A stretch of DNA of 64,000 bases from Phlebopus portentosus (Eukaryota; Basidiomycota; Agaricomycetes; Boletales; Boletinellaceae): contig JAYXKI010000008.1 of assembly GCA_037892935.1 (NCBI GenBank), forward strand, positions 806,001 to 870,000. Direction: 5' to 3'. Each line of letters begins with the position of its first letter. The stretch's first letter is position 1. A program made the position numbers and the translations under genes. The notes beneath the pieces were generated by a model. That model was not told the origin of the DNA, did not search any database, and saw nothing but the letters and a program-made list of their open reading frames with translations. Shown one piece after another: positions 45,590 through 57,500 of the stretch.

Positions 45590-46164
45590 TTATGCAACGT
45601 TGACGGTGACGTTGGTGATCTCAGAGAACAGCGAAGGACCGGCCTGTAGATAGAGATCGGAAGCGAACGAGGAAATCAATCAGTGACCGATTTCAAATCA
45701 ACCCCAACGCAGTCGCATCTGCGCTGACTGATAGTTCTGTACTCACCCCAATGAGGTTGGCATGTGCTACACTCAAAACCGCTGGGCCAGGCTGAATGCT
45801 CTCGGGAATAGTGACGCTGAAGTTCTGTACAGGAGCTCCATGAAAGCCCGCGCCGCGCTGTGGGTTGAAGGAGCCTGTGTAGAGGAGGGAGCCCATTTGC
45901 TCCGAGGCGTCTTCACAAGGTGATTGATTGCAGTGGTGAATGAGGATCGCAATGCCAACCTCCGTGGAAGCGCTCAAGGAATCCTGTCGTCATAAATGAG
46001 CGCATATGACTGAAAATTTAAGGAGGAAAACGCACGGGCTTAAGAACGGAGACTGAGGTGGGTGCTCCCGCTGTAAGGGTTTGCTCAGCGACAGGTGCAC
46101 CGATGGAAATGCGCTGAGCGAGAGCAGCGGTGACAAAAGTTAAGAGCACAGCAAGGACTTGCAT
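45590..46164 (-). CDS. Nis1-like small secreted protein (copy B)
   Basis: Exons 46164..46036, 45983..45747 and 45643..45590 give 139 residues with the same exon plan as the gene at 17557-18122. The signal peptide ends near TAALAQ (residue 17). The mature protein shows two Cys in HCNQSPC, FNPQRGAGF, NFSVTIPESI with a glycosylation site, LSVAHANLIGAGPS, and the end TNVTVNVA. These fit the Nis1-like pattern of fungal secreted proteins, mostly of unknown role in basidiomycetes; one founding member suppresses plant immune signalling. Secretion is clear; the family assignment is from memory and moderately certain. Confidence 0.7.
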
Positions 46165-46865
46165 GGTGATAAAGACGTAAAGTGGGACAAGAGGAGAAGA
46201 GTTTAGAAGGCTAACGTAGCTCGAAGGAATTATTGTTGAATCACAGAGGAGCCAGGTTCAATGGTTTTGTATCCTTCCAGGTCCATTCCGAGGCTGATCG
46301 GGGGAGATCATGGGGCTGTGCCTGTGCGCATCATCAGGGAACGGCACGGTTCGAAGCCGTCTCACTGATGACCCGCGACCCGCGAAAAGCGGCGTACTTG
46401 ACGCGAACGTGTGCAGGTAGGGTTGCAAATTTCAAAATGCTTCCGTGTCCTTGCGATGTTTCCGGTCGTTCCATTCTTGGAGACATAACATCTCGGAGCA
46501 GAGTCGTACTTCGAGTGGGCTTGCCGTGCCGTCGTGAAACGTGAAAACCTTGAAAACCATCGGATGATCAGAATGTTCTGGCACATCGGGCATGAAGGCC
46601 GACTCATCGCTATGAAAATATCTGGAAAATGCTAGAGACCGAGTATGAGCGAACCCATGAATAGTTCAATTGGAAGCTCCCATGATGATGGTTCGCGCAA
46701 GAGCTGACGAAATTAGCGTGACATGACACAATCCATATCACGTTGTCACGTATTTTTGTTTTGGGAATTCAGGATCCTTCGGGTTTCTTCCTCCCACTCC
46801 TTTCTCCCATTCCTCAAAATCAATATTGCTTCTGGACGCACTGCCCAGTCTTCAAATAAACCCTT
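46165..46865. other. Intergenic region upstream of Nis1-like copy B
   Basis: It is the promoter region of copy B. No gene was found. A GGTTCGAAGCC word at about 46347 is discussed under rejected observations. Confidence 0.4.
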
Positions 46866-46889
46866 CGCAATTGACTGTGGAGTGGCGTG

Positions 46890-47800
46890 CCAGCCCGTCG
46901 CAAATTGCGCAATCCTCACTCGTTTGCCGCGAGGTATTCCAGGCTCTGTGACTTCGGCACGTTGGTTACTTCAGTACAGAGAGTAGAATTTGAGTATAAC
47001 GAGAACATACTCTCGATGCATGCCATGTGTGTTTCTGTTCGCGCGCGTTCTTCAGCATTCCAATCCAGACCGTGGCTTTCAAGTACTGGTCGAGAAGATT
47101 GGTTCTTTTTATGTACCAGCATCGAAGTCTGTGCTCACACATCTGCAGCTTTTCTTGAGGTTGTGTATCCGCTTCCGCAATTCTACGAAGTGCATGTGGC
47201 TGACGCTGAATGAAGGCGCTTATAGTGCGCGCTAAGGCGTCATAGCCTTCCTGTGTCCAGCGGATGTATCTCGCTACCAGTTGGCTTGGTGCTTCTCTCG
47301 GACCTTTCTTCAAGACTAGGCATATCATGATCTTCGAACTTCTCCGTTTAAAAGGTGAACTCACTCTCAATGCATTCGCGCAGCTTCCACGTAGCAAGAT
47401 GGAGTGTTAAGCCGGAGTCTGAGTCTGTCTCTAGAACTGAAGATGGCACAGGCCACTTCTGTTATTCAAAGAAGAATCAGGACGGAAGTCGGGACTTACG
47501 AGAACGGAGTTGCTTGACGTGATCCAATTCTTTTTTGGACTCATCCTCTCCGTCCTCTTGCTTCCCATTCACTTGTTTGCTTTGCTCCAAGGAACATCGC
47601 CCTGGTTCTTCCTGTCTATTCTCCGACGAACGGTCTAATGACGAGTGTACTTGGAGGCGTACGTCCTCATCCCGCATGAATTCCAGCTCGAAATATCTTG
47701 TACCTGTGGAACGACGGAGACCGGCTGGGCCTCCTGCTAGTTTCAGCACATCACTTCTTCCTCCCTCTTTCGTTTCCAGCCGCTTCAGAAGACCAATCAA
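46890..47800 (-). CDS. Possible spliced gene of unknown function (approximate limits)
   Basis: I do not recognise this product and give only rough limits. On the minus strand a frame from about 47800 to 47500 (charged, Lys/Glu/Asp-rich) is followed by segments that join in phase: WPVPSSVLETDSDSG with LHLATWKLRECIE (about 47450-47370), then an intron 47367 to about 47319, then LVARYIRWTQEGYDALARTI and HALRRIAEADTQPQEK (about 47315-47150), then possibly LDWNAEERARTE. These read like helical, well-formed protein. The first join (near 47500) only works with a weak donor, and no start codon context is clear. It could be a real lineage-specific gene or a decayed one. Confidence 0.35.
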
Positions 47801-48625
47801 GTGTTTCCTGCATTCTGGAACTCTGAGCCCCAGAGCATACTTGCCGAACTATAAACGGCCACCCTCTTCGTATCGAGCTCTTTAGAAGAGTGTTGATGAT
47901 CCGACCGGAACTTCGGAATTTCGGTGCCAGTTCTTTTGCCGCCGCTTGTCTAATGCTGGATAGAACGAATGGACCAAGAAGGGATTATAGAGTAAGCCCG
48001 AGGTCCACGCCACGTATATTTATCGAAGCGCAAGACGGCATCGCAAGGGATATTGTGCGCTACGCTTCCGAGTGCTGCGCAAAGTCCACTAGATCCATTA
48101 ACACCTTTTCTTGCAGGCTCGCCTTACCTTTCCGTTTTGGCGAGATGTGCGAATTCGGACTACAGATATCCGTTTTGCGAGGTGATAAGCGTAATTGATC
48201 TCCGAGGTTATGTCGTCACCCCGAGCACTTAAGCGCCCATAAGCACCAAAAGGGCAAAGTAAGAGGCTCTGTCCATTAGTGGCGCACCTTGCGGCCATTC
48301 TGCATCTGTGCTTGTATCTCCGATGATGCGTGATGGCGGAACTAAGAAGGAGCGTTTGTGGCAACTTGCCTTGATTGCTAGAGGCTAGGCGAGGTCATTC
48401 ACTAGTGGTGTGCGAATTCATTTACGGAAAGCATAGCGAATCTGAGAGGAGTTATCACGCTACGGTACATTCATAGGTAGAGTGATGTGCTTGTGGCTAG
48501 TATATATATACAGCAGTACTTACTGAGATATATGATACAAAATAAAATAGTGAGACATTAAACCAAGGAGTCAACATGAGACAGTGCTTCACAATCACTC
48601 GGAGAAGGAAGATCAAGGCACAAGT
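47801..48625. other. Intergenic region
   Basis: Nothing is supportable; short open frames only. It may contain the 5' part of the uncertain gene at 46890-47800. Confidence 0.35.
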
Positions 48626-49906
48626 TTATTGTCCATTGCCGTTCTCTTGGTCTGGGGGGAGTGCAATTGCACCGCCACGTCTGCGTTTATGAAATATCAT
48701 AACCACATAGGAGATGACGAGTATAACGGGATGAGCGAATGTGAACACGATGGCCGTTACCTATCAGCACATTTCATTAGCATTGGCCCCAAAGTAATCG
48801 AATTACGAGACAGAAAAAGAAAGATGGCCGCTTACAGATACAGGTGCACTTTTCGGCGTTTCTCGCCACACGCTGAGTGCAAGCCACGACGAGCTGACTG
48901 CCCATACAATATCGCGTTGGACTGCGATGTAAGCCGCATATAAAGCGTTAAGAGCGAAAAACACGCCGAAACCCTCCCAAGCGTAGTTGTTGTAGTCCTT
49001 GGTCTTTCCTTGTTCCCATGAGTGGCCTACGGCTATGCTGCAAGCAATTTATAAGAGCTGAGTATTTGCTGAAAGAAAGAAACGGATGGGCCGCACGCAC
49101 AATATGGACACAGGGAAAAGTAGAGTGAGTGGCAGATTGAGGAAGAGACGAATTGGAGCATGAATGAATGCCGTGTCGAAAGGACGAGCAAGTGCGATTG
49201 GATGATAAACGTTCAACACGATGTTCGAGTAGAGAAGAAGAATGACGAGTATTCCGATCAGAATTGAAGATAACGTGAAGGCTTTGAGACACTATGGAAA
49301 TCTAATTAGCGCTCCATATCTCAAGATTATCGGCGACGCAGACATACCCAAGCAATAGCCCAGAATCCCATGACCCAGTTGGCAAGCACGAGCGACATGC
49401 CAGTTCCCTTTATCAGGGCTTGCTAGAGTGTAATGTAAGTAATGTACACGGGCACGTGGGTACAGCGACCCAACCTTGGTCTCCGTCTTCCGAGCCAATA
49501 CTAGGACAACACAGTACCCGACTTGCATGATATATACAGCAGCAATGTATGTTCCGATAAGAGAGGGCCTTGGTGTCAAAGAGGTCGAGTACATCCTCGC
49601 GACCTCCGCTGTTGAATGACAAACGTCGACCGCAAAGAACCACAACTTTGTCAGCCATCTTGCAACGAGGAGATGGAGAAGAGCACATACCAATACTAGG
49701 TGATATAGCGAAAGAGCACACACTGACGGCCGCTATGTTGATGAGGAGCGACAAAGGGGTAAGGACCTGGAGGCTGTTGGTAGTCAAATCATTAGACGAG
49801 CCCTAAACCTGACTGCTTGAACGCACCGGGTGAGGATGAGAAAGTCGCGCACGGCAGGGTTGCTCATATCTATAGGTAGGTCGGACATATTGGTAGAGGT
49901 AGACAT
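48626..49906 (-). CDS. Multi-pass membrane protein of unknown function
   Basis: Exons 49906..49827, 49773..49691, 49608..49475, 49422..49348, 49291..49101, 49037..48836 and 48760..48626 give 299 residues, every phase agreeing. Hydrophobic segments in order: VLTPLSLLINIAAVSV, LIGTYIAAVYIMQVGYCVVL, LVLANWVMGFWAIAW, LSSILIGILVILLLYSNIVL, LFLNLPLTLLFPVSI, FGVFFALNALYAAYIAV and VTAIVFTFAHPVILVISYVV, so about seven membrane spans. The C-terminal tail (KRRRGG then PPDQENGNGQ) is short, basic then polar. I recall similar conserved fungal membrane proteins but cannot name the family. No transport or enzyme motif is visible. It reads in the same direction as the next gene. Confidence 0.75.
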
Positions 49907-50000
49907 ATTGTTATGTAACTGTCGCGGATGCTGGTAGTAGGAAGAGAAGTTATGACGCAAGAAGCACTGGCGCCGATCACTTCATCCTGATCCGGCATGG

Positions 50001-50030
50001 ACAGTATATATATACAGTATATATATAAAC
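50001..50030. repeat. AT microsatellite with repeated ACAGTATATATATA unit
   Basis: Two near-identical ACAG(TA)n units stand side by side between the membrane-protein promoter and the end of the USP-like gene. It is probably prone to length change. Confidence 0.6.
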
Positions 50031-50096
50031 ATAGTATCTTGTCAGATAACTACAGTGTACAGTAGTGTAGTACGCAACACTTCAGTATCCGATACG

Positions 50097-53010
50097 CTAC
50101 TTCTTGACCTCCTTATCTCCTGGTTCATTATCGACTACCGACATCGCTGACATAGACCCCTTCAGCTCGTTACTTCCCGATCTGGATGTCTCATCAGACC
50201 TGTGAGTAATCTCTGCCTCAGAATTCCAATCTTTCCAGTCCATGCTCTCGTTAATGACTTCCTCGTCTACAGGTTCCTCCTCAACGACCGACATTGCCGA
50301 TATAGACCTCCTTGGCATATACCCTACGGGCTCTTCCTCCAACAGAGACGTAGGCACAAGTATAGGTGAGGGATTGTACGTGGCACCTAGATTCGCAGCT
50401 ATCTCAGGAGCAACTTGCTCCAGCAACTGAAGATAGTCAAAGTTGTCTGTCTTGATGTTGTTCTGTAGACGAGCGGTCAGAGCGAAGAAGGGAGCGGAGT
50501 AGCTGTAGACTCGCCTTGAACCTTGTGGGCCAACACGACTTGACGTCGACTTCCGCCGTTTCCCGACTGTAGATGAGTAAGTATGGCCCTGCCCCGAGAT
50601 GAAGACCAGTCGTGTCTGTCAGCACGACCTCTTCAGAAACCTGTCATTATGGAAGCTCAAATTAACGCCAGCTTTTCGCGTCGAATCGCATAGGTTGAAT
50701 GACAAACCTCCACGACGGTTGCGTCTTGGCATTTCCACCACCTCCCATTGTCCAGTATAAATGAATGTAGGTGAGAGCGCCCATAGAGGCCATCGTGCAC
50801 GAGCACGGCGCGGAGGTCATACTGTATTACAGAGTGAAAATCAGTGAATGTCGGTCAAAGAAAAGTAGGTAATACAGACTCTATGCTGTTGCAATGATAG
50901 GTCATCAAACACTTTCTCTATTTCGGACCGTAGCTTCAAAATCTGGGAATCGAGCACTAAGGGTAGTCCATATCCAGTGACTGCCGTACGAAAATAGGAA
51001 TAAAACACAAGGCACCTTGGACTTCGGTATTAATTCTGTTGATAATCTTCTGCAGGCTTGCAGCAGCCGCTTCAACTTCTTGGGCTCGAGACTCATTACC
51101 ATCCTTAATTGCCACGTTCTCGAAATAGTAGAGCGCTGAAGTGAGTGACTTCACCGTAGCTTTGCCCTGAAAGTCCGAAGTTATGATCATGAGCCATTGG
51201 AACTCGTAGTAGAACAGTCAGGCCTGTCCCTCCATACCGCCAAACTTACCTCGAATTGGGTCAGTGACTCTCGCTTTGCTGTCAGTTCCTTCAGCCTAGC
51301 CTCCATCTCTCTCCTCTTCACCCGCCTCTCACATGCTACGGCAGCGTTCTCCAATAGAAACTGATCAAGGTAGACGTTCATCGGATATCTAAAGGGAGTC
51401 ACGGAAGGTGTCGAGGAACTTGCGTTTTGCTGACTTGTGCTATGTGATGAGCCGAGTGAATGAGAAGGACGGACGAGCTCGAAAGCGATGACATCTGAAG
51501 CTGTTACAAGAGCTTGGGCTTGTGATGAGAAGGTCGTCGAGGATACTGTGTTGTTGGTAATATCGGATGGAGAAGGTGGTTCAAGACCCAGTTGGTTCGA
51601 GAGGCAGGTGAGGAGGTCGCTAGGACCGCTCGATGCTCGAAGGTCAACGCGGACGCATGCCGTCTCAGAGCCACTTTTTAAATAAGTAGGTGGACAGTTT
51701 TCAATTCCCAGGGTATTCGAATCCATCGCGTCAGCAGGAAGAACAGAATTTATCGGCGCATAGCGTAAGTGGAATAAACTATCATGTTTTACGGAGACCA
51801 TTAGTCATTTAAGTTCCGAATTACGAAGGCGAACTTACCGCTTCCCATCTTTTTGGCTATCAGCTCGTAGTTTAGTTTCCATAGCACGCACGATGAACGA
51901 GTAGAACTCTTAATGATGAAGGACAAGGGTCACTCCACGACTTCCTATTGGCTACTAAAGTTACATACCGTTCGATAGTTCTCCAGGAAGATCCGCAGCA
52001 CTTGATGCTAACCTGCCCCTGTACTCAAATCCAAGCTCGTCGATGAGTAGGTAGGATACAAGAGTATGATCCATGAAGGTGAACAAACCACTCAGAACAC
52101 ATGGAATATAATCTATATGCTAGACTATGAGATTCAGGAAACCGAGGAGAAGCATTTACGCACCAGGAGAATCTTTATCTGGCAGAAGACCGTCATTGCT
52201 TCCCTCCCAGCGCCATGTAGCAAGCTTCTGACGAACTTGAGGGACGTAGAATAGTGCTTGTATAATCGGAGGAGCAAAGTAGAGCTCATTTAAGCTGGTG
52301 CGCAACGAGACTGGACTTGTTGAACGGTAAGGCAAATGAAAGCACGAAGATAGACGTTATTTTAACTCACTACCCGGCTTTCCTGACCTTCTCTTCGATC
52401 GGTAGCTCTTCGTATCTATCTTCGACGTAGCTCGTACTCAAACTCGCTTCGATCGCCCTGCTAAGTGACTGGTCCTCCTGCTCCTGCACAGTGTTCGTAT
52501 TCACTTGTACCTGAGTTCACATTCAGCATTCAGATAGCAGATGATACTTTAGGTGCTTATACTACGAACATTTGAAGGCACCATGGCCCAGTTCGGATCA
52601 GGCGCTCTGTCGGTCCGGCGAAAGTTGCCCTCCATCCTCTGGCTCTGCCCCTGTTCAAGAGATAACTGCAAAGCACGCGAAAGATCCGAATCATTATCCG
52701 CTGTTAAATCAATGACATCGCCTGTGGTCGATGGCTGTCCCCGTTCTGGTGTGGTACGCGGTGTGTTTGTCCGTCGAGGGACATTCAGGGCACCACTACC
52801 TCCTGCGCTCGTATCGAAGGGGTCTTCGGTACTCCAAGTATTTACGGAATTGAAATCTTCGCCTCTGTCTCCTTCAAGGATTGCTGAAGCCGCGGCCTGG
52901 ATGTCGTTATTGTGCTTTGCAAGCACACGACGCGCGACATCAGCGTCTAGGTCGTCGCCCATCATGCCTTGCAACAATTGAACGTATTCTTCATTTTGAG
53001 TCTGCATCAT
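50097..53010 (-). CDS. USP-fold (peptidase C19-like) ubiquitin-binding protein, probably inactive
   Basis: Exons 53010..52570, 52510..52374, 52315..52164, 52112..51969, 51908..51839, 51778..51250, 51166..51016, 50956..50880, 50821..50708, 50640 to about 50560, and 50462..50097. The last junction is uncertain. The protein is about 750 residues. The N-terminus has a UBA-like segment (VARRVLAKHNNDIQAAASAIL) and two UIM-like helices (DLSRALQLSLE, SLSRAIEASL). The USP core follows, resembling USP25/28: SLRTSLNELYFAPPIIQALF where USPs have the Cys box, and YDLRAVLVHDG with GPYLLIYSR at the end. The catalytic Cys position appears to be Leu (NELYFA versus NTCWFS), so it probably binds ubiquitin without cleaving it. 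A His remains in RSHLHSFI. The C-terminal tail is acidic. Confidence 0.75.
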
Positions 53011-53161
53011 GTCAGAGAGTGTCTTCTTGCAGTTTTATACTATGACAGGGAAGGATTACAAGTGTAGATTGCTGAGGCCGAAACAAAGAAATTATGGTGA
53101 TGTCACGTGCTGAACGCGCCCCCGCGTAAAGTTACGGTAAAGGGAACAGAAAACTGAAGTA

Positions 53162-54534
53162 CTACTGTCCACTAGCTAGTTCATCCTGGTCCTCTTCCTT
53201 CTCCCCTTCCTGGTCCTTCTTATCTCGCACAGACGAGCATCCCGCTTGGAATTCTGGCTTTTCGCCATTGCCCTCTTCCAACTCTCTCCAAAGATTCGGA
53301 TTCTTCATTTTTACCCCCAATCGACTTTTTGTCATTCCGACGTATCCTACTTCGCTTGCACTTCGAATTGTTGCATCTGCCCGTCGTCTGTTTTCTGACA
53401 TAGTTTCGAGGATGTGAGCCGGCGCTCTCTTTCGGTTCCTTTTTATCACGTTGCGTGAATAGTCTCCTCGTCGTTCTCGTTCTCGTTCTCGAGTCTTATT
53501 GCGGATCTTCTCGCGTCGTGCCTCCCTTATCTGCTCCAGCAATTCCGTCGGGTATTGAGTAGTTGCCCGCTCCACACCGCGAGTCATGCTTCTGCCAATC
53601 TCAAAACGCTGTGCAGCGACGTCCAGACCTGAGAAAATGCCTTGTTAAGTATCCCACGCCAAAATTAATCTGATGTACTAACCCCATCCCTTGACAGTGT
53701 AGAAGGCAGGTTCGAAGGCGTATTGCCTGATAGGCTGACTCCGTAGTTCCGACAACAGTGCTTCCTCAAACTTGACCTCCGTACCAAGGTCTTCTTGATA
53801 GCCTTTCAGCCGTATGTACTTCTGGGCCATACGTTCGTACCCCACCCGTCGTCTATACATCATCATAGATATGTGCAGTGGTTGAGGCTTTAGACGAGGC
53901 AATGGCGGATTCAAAATAGTTGGTTTCAGAAAGCCGCCGGTCATTATTGGGCGATTTCGGAGACGATCTTGCCACAGCTTCCAAGAAAGTCAGGTATACA
54001 AGCAAGTCAGGCGGAGTAGCAGATCTTACCGACTGCTCAATAATCATGGATTTCAATCGCTCCTTTTTTTGCTTTGCTTTAATCATTGCATTGTAGCGGA
54101 GTAAAACTTTTTGTAACTTCTCGTTGCCATTTTCAGCAGCGCGAAATCTGTCGAGGAACTAAAAAAAAAGACAAATGTAACAGGGTTCTGAGGAATCCGT
54201 TTGTATCAATACCTTGTGAGCTTGAAGCAACTTCTCGCGAGCAACTTCCGGGCTGTTCAATGACCTGTAGCAGTCAAAAAACATCCGCATACGCCATCTG
54301 ATCTTTGAATGCTGAGTCTTCAGAAGGCAGAAAGGACGAATAGTATCGTACATGATCTCCAGGTGCATGCCTCAGAAGCCCGCGATACAAACTCCATAAT
54401 GTTGGGATTCGATGAGCTGCGAGATGCCAGAATGGAACGCAAGGTCGAACACGTCTCAGAAGCGAGAAAGATTTTGAGAGCTCAAGCCGCTGTTGGAGGA
54501 TGCTTGTCTCAGGCTGATACACTTCCTGCATCAT
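53162..54534 (-). CDS. LYR-motif (Complex1_LYR) protein with long C-terminal extension
   Basis: Exons 54534..54352, 54302..54213, 54158..54027, 53977..53683 and 53628..53162 give 388 residues with consistent phases. LYR proteins are small mitochondrial factors that help assemble respiratory complexes or deliver Fe-S clusters, contacting acyl carrier protein. The motif is TLWSLYRGLLRHAP (about residues 45-58), followed by the arginine-rich helix RMRMFFDCYRS and AREKLLQAHKFLDRF. Usual LYR proteins have 80-150 residues. Here about 250 more follow: a segment with PPLPRLKPQP, and a very basic helix (RERERERRGDYSRN) ending in an acidic tail. The start is the first of two adjacent ATGs; a start further upstream cannot be excluded. 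The specific target is unknown. Confidence 0.7.
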
Positions 54535-57500
54535 TACAATCGTGCAAAAACACTGAGCTACAGGTTGGTCGACAGTACAAGTAGAAAGGGCTTCGTCAAA
54601 TTATCGGACTATCACGTGATCAGACTGTCCCTCCGGTGCCGGCCCGGAGCGAATTTAATTATTTAAAATTATTACTTTAAACACTGAATCAGATATCTCA
54701 GGGCGGCTGACCGACACTCGAAGGCCTCTCCTCTTGCTCGAGAGAAATATCCCTCTGGCGTAATCGCATCCGTGTAGTTGAATGGCTGGTAGGCAACCAC
54801 CTGTCTTCTATATCCAGTGTACACTCGGCCGAAATTCAGGGTGTCCTCCTAGAAAATAATGTAGGGAAAGGTGCAACTTTCAAAACGTACATAGTAGATA
54901 TTATCTGCACAAGCATTGTTTTCATTCAGGCGACTTGACGACCTTCCTGGAGATGAACCATGAAGGCATCATCCAAATACCGGCTGTATGGAGTGCAGGC
55001 GCAGTCGTCCGCAAAGAGCTGCGGCACGCCGGCTCCCCTCCTGATCGATGGACCAGAAGCTATTTTAGAGCCACTCGTCTCGTTCTTGGAGAAAACCGGG
55101 ATGCCTGCCGCCATCTTTGGCAATCACGGAGTAGCGAAAACTTGAATGTCCCCGTCTCTGGTGATTCCTTCTGTCCTTGTGGACGTGTGGACGCTTCTTC
55201 ACGCCCATATGCCCCCACTGATTTGCGTAGCTTGCATAGAAGTGGTCTCATATCTCACCCTCAAAAGAATGGACGATGTTGACCCAATATACACCACCAT
55301 ACTCCGAGGACCCGCAGCAAGTCAATGCTACATGTAAGTTATTCTGCACGCATTTCGAACCGTAATGTTCTAGAAGGGGTGCGAAGAGCGGTAAGGATCG
55401 AGCTGGTGTCAATTCTGTCTGCAGTCTGAAATCTTTCAGGACCCTAATGCTACGACCGAAAAGTTCGGGATGGGCATGCCTATGACGGAGAAAACACAGC
55501 AACTTACAAGTCTGTGCCTCGTGGATATTCCCCGCTGTGCTTATGGATCGCCCAGAACTCCGGCCACAATAATACCAAAGACTTCAGTCGGAATTACCAA
55601 TAAATACATGCTGCCTTCACAGCACGATTAGCCCTCCTGGTCTTCTATCAGATCTATTATTCTCCTGTACCGCAAGTGATGATACGATACGATAATGATG
55701 TCGATATACATCCACATCCATTGAACTTTTGGTTCCGCGCGTTGTATTTGTCTGATCCAGAATAACCTTCTTTGACTTCTTCAGGGTCATGGTTGAGTGG
55801 TTTCTACTGATTCCCACTGCGTAAATTCGACCCTATGTGACAATACGCGCCGAGTTCCGAAGGCACTGAATTCCGCGTCTTCATCGTTCCCATCGATATC
55901 ACCATCAACTTACAACTTGAACCGTATTACTTCCTTCTAGAACAGAAAGGCGAATGCTTTTTTTTCTGATCCCTCTTCTCCTGCCTTTCTAAGCATACAG
56001 CTCTAGAAACTTTGTCCAGTTTCTCGGCGACGATTTCCAAAGGAAGGTTGGTGCCTGTATATCACGAGATCTCAGATGAAAGTTGAAGGATGATAAAACA
56101 GCGGAATAGACTAATGGTCCGGATGATAATTTGCTCTGGGTGTAATACTCGCGGGTGTACTAACTATGTTTTCTCGTTTTTGGGAATACATCGTAAAGTA
56201 AAACAGTTCGCTACGTGAAGTCCCCTGTATTGGCGGTGTTGACGTAACAGTTCCAATTCCTTTCTATCACCTTGTTCCCTCTCTTCCAACCTGAGAGAAT
56301 AGAACTCAGTATAGAATAGCAACATTCTAATACAAGAATGCACCTGCCAGACGAGGATCCCGAGCATACGGACTAGCGCATATCCTGCTTCAAGAACGTT
56401 GTTCACATTGGTCCCGATGCGTCTTACGGAGAGGCTAGTCGGGCAGCTGATGATATCTGGAAAGCGAGACAACCACATGGTCGTTCATAGGCGAAATAAT
56501 GCTTGCACAATCGGGTTTAGCGATTTAAGAGATCGCTCGAGACCTTGCCATTGGATAGGGGTGCGGTAACGAACTGAGGAACCGACATTTAGTCTCACGT
56601 GTGCACGACACCTGACAATCCCTTTCGTATGGAACCTTGCTATTCAGTCAGCAACTTAGAAACGCCTTTGAGCTTGTTTCAAGTCCCCGTTTGGAACGTT
56701 TTGGGCATGATATTTCGCCTACTAAGAGCTGTGTTGGCGGATCCGACCGGTGGCTGGGCTCTTGAGTGATTATTCAACAGTCTGTAATTGATGAAGGATC
56801 CGTCTTCGGTAATGTAGTCAACACGCATGTCCATGCCCGACTTAAAGGCCTGACGCGACGTTAGTACAAGCCGTGGCACGACGCCTCGCTGGGATGCTGG
56901 GCAGAGAGAGAGCCGGAATCTGGGAGTGTAATCCAAGCGCCAAGTAGAGAAGTTTTCGAAGGTAAGCCATCTTCTGAGAGCAAGATCCATTTGGCGATTG
57001 CAAGCACGATTGAATGAGCAATCGATCTGTTCGCCCGCGCATCAGTGACGCATCCTCTCTTTTAGGACCACACTGCGGAAGATCTGAGGGTTAAAACAGA
57101 CGGAACGACAAGCACTACATCGCCATGAACCTGTCGCTCCCAGGTAACGACGCGTATGGGTATGAATCTTCCTTGTGGAGCGGGGAAATGCAAATGAATA
57201 GAACAGTGTCCAAACATCCGCGATACGCTTCAAAAGCTTTCGGGCACCTAAAATTTTAAGTTGAGCTTCTTTACGCTCTTCTGCAATATGGATCCATGGG
57301 GATTCAGCACGATTTGCTCATCCGATCAATCGTGGTGGAGAGACCTCCTTCGTTTCCGTGCGTCGCAGTCGAAATTTTCTTTGCGGAAGTCGGCCGCAGA
57401 GAGCATCCGATGATCCCGATCTCAAGAACCTGCTGCCTTTCTGAGTGATTCGGCGCGAGTACACGCTGGAAGAAGTTGAGATGGGGGAAGTCAGGCGCCA

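Noticed and set aside
46343..46356. GGTTCGAAGCC resembling a tRNA B box
   Set aside because: No A box, anticodon stem or acceptor pairing is found upstream, so no tRNA can be folded here.
56164..56478. Minus-strand frame with a hydrophobic stretch
   Set aside because: It is a single short frame with no family resemblance and no convincing neighbouring exons; it is noted only as part of the gene-poor region.
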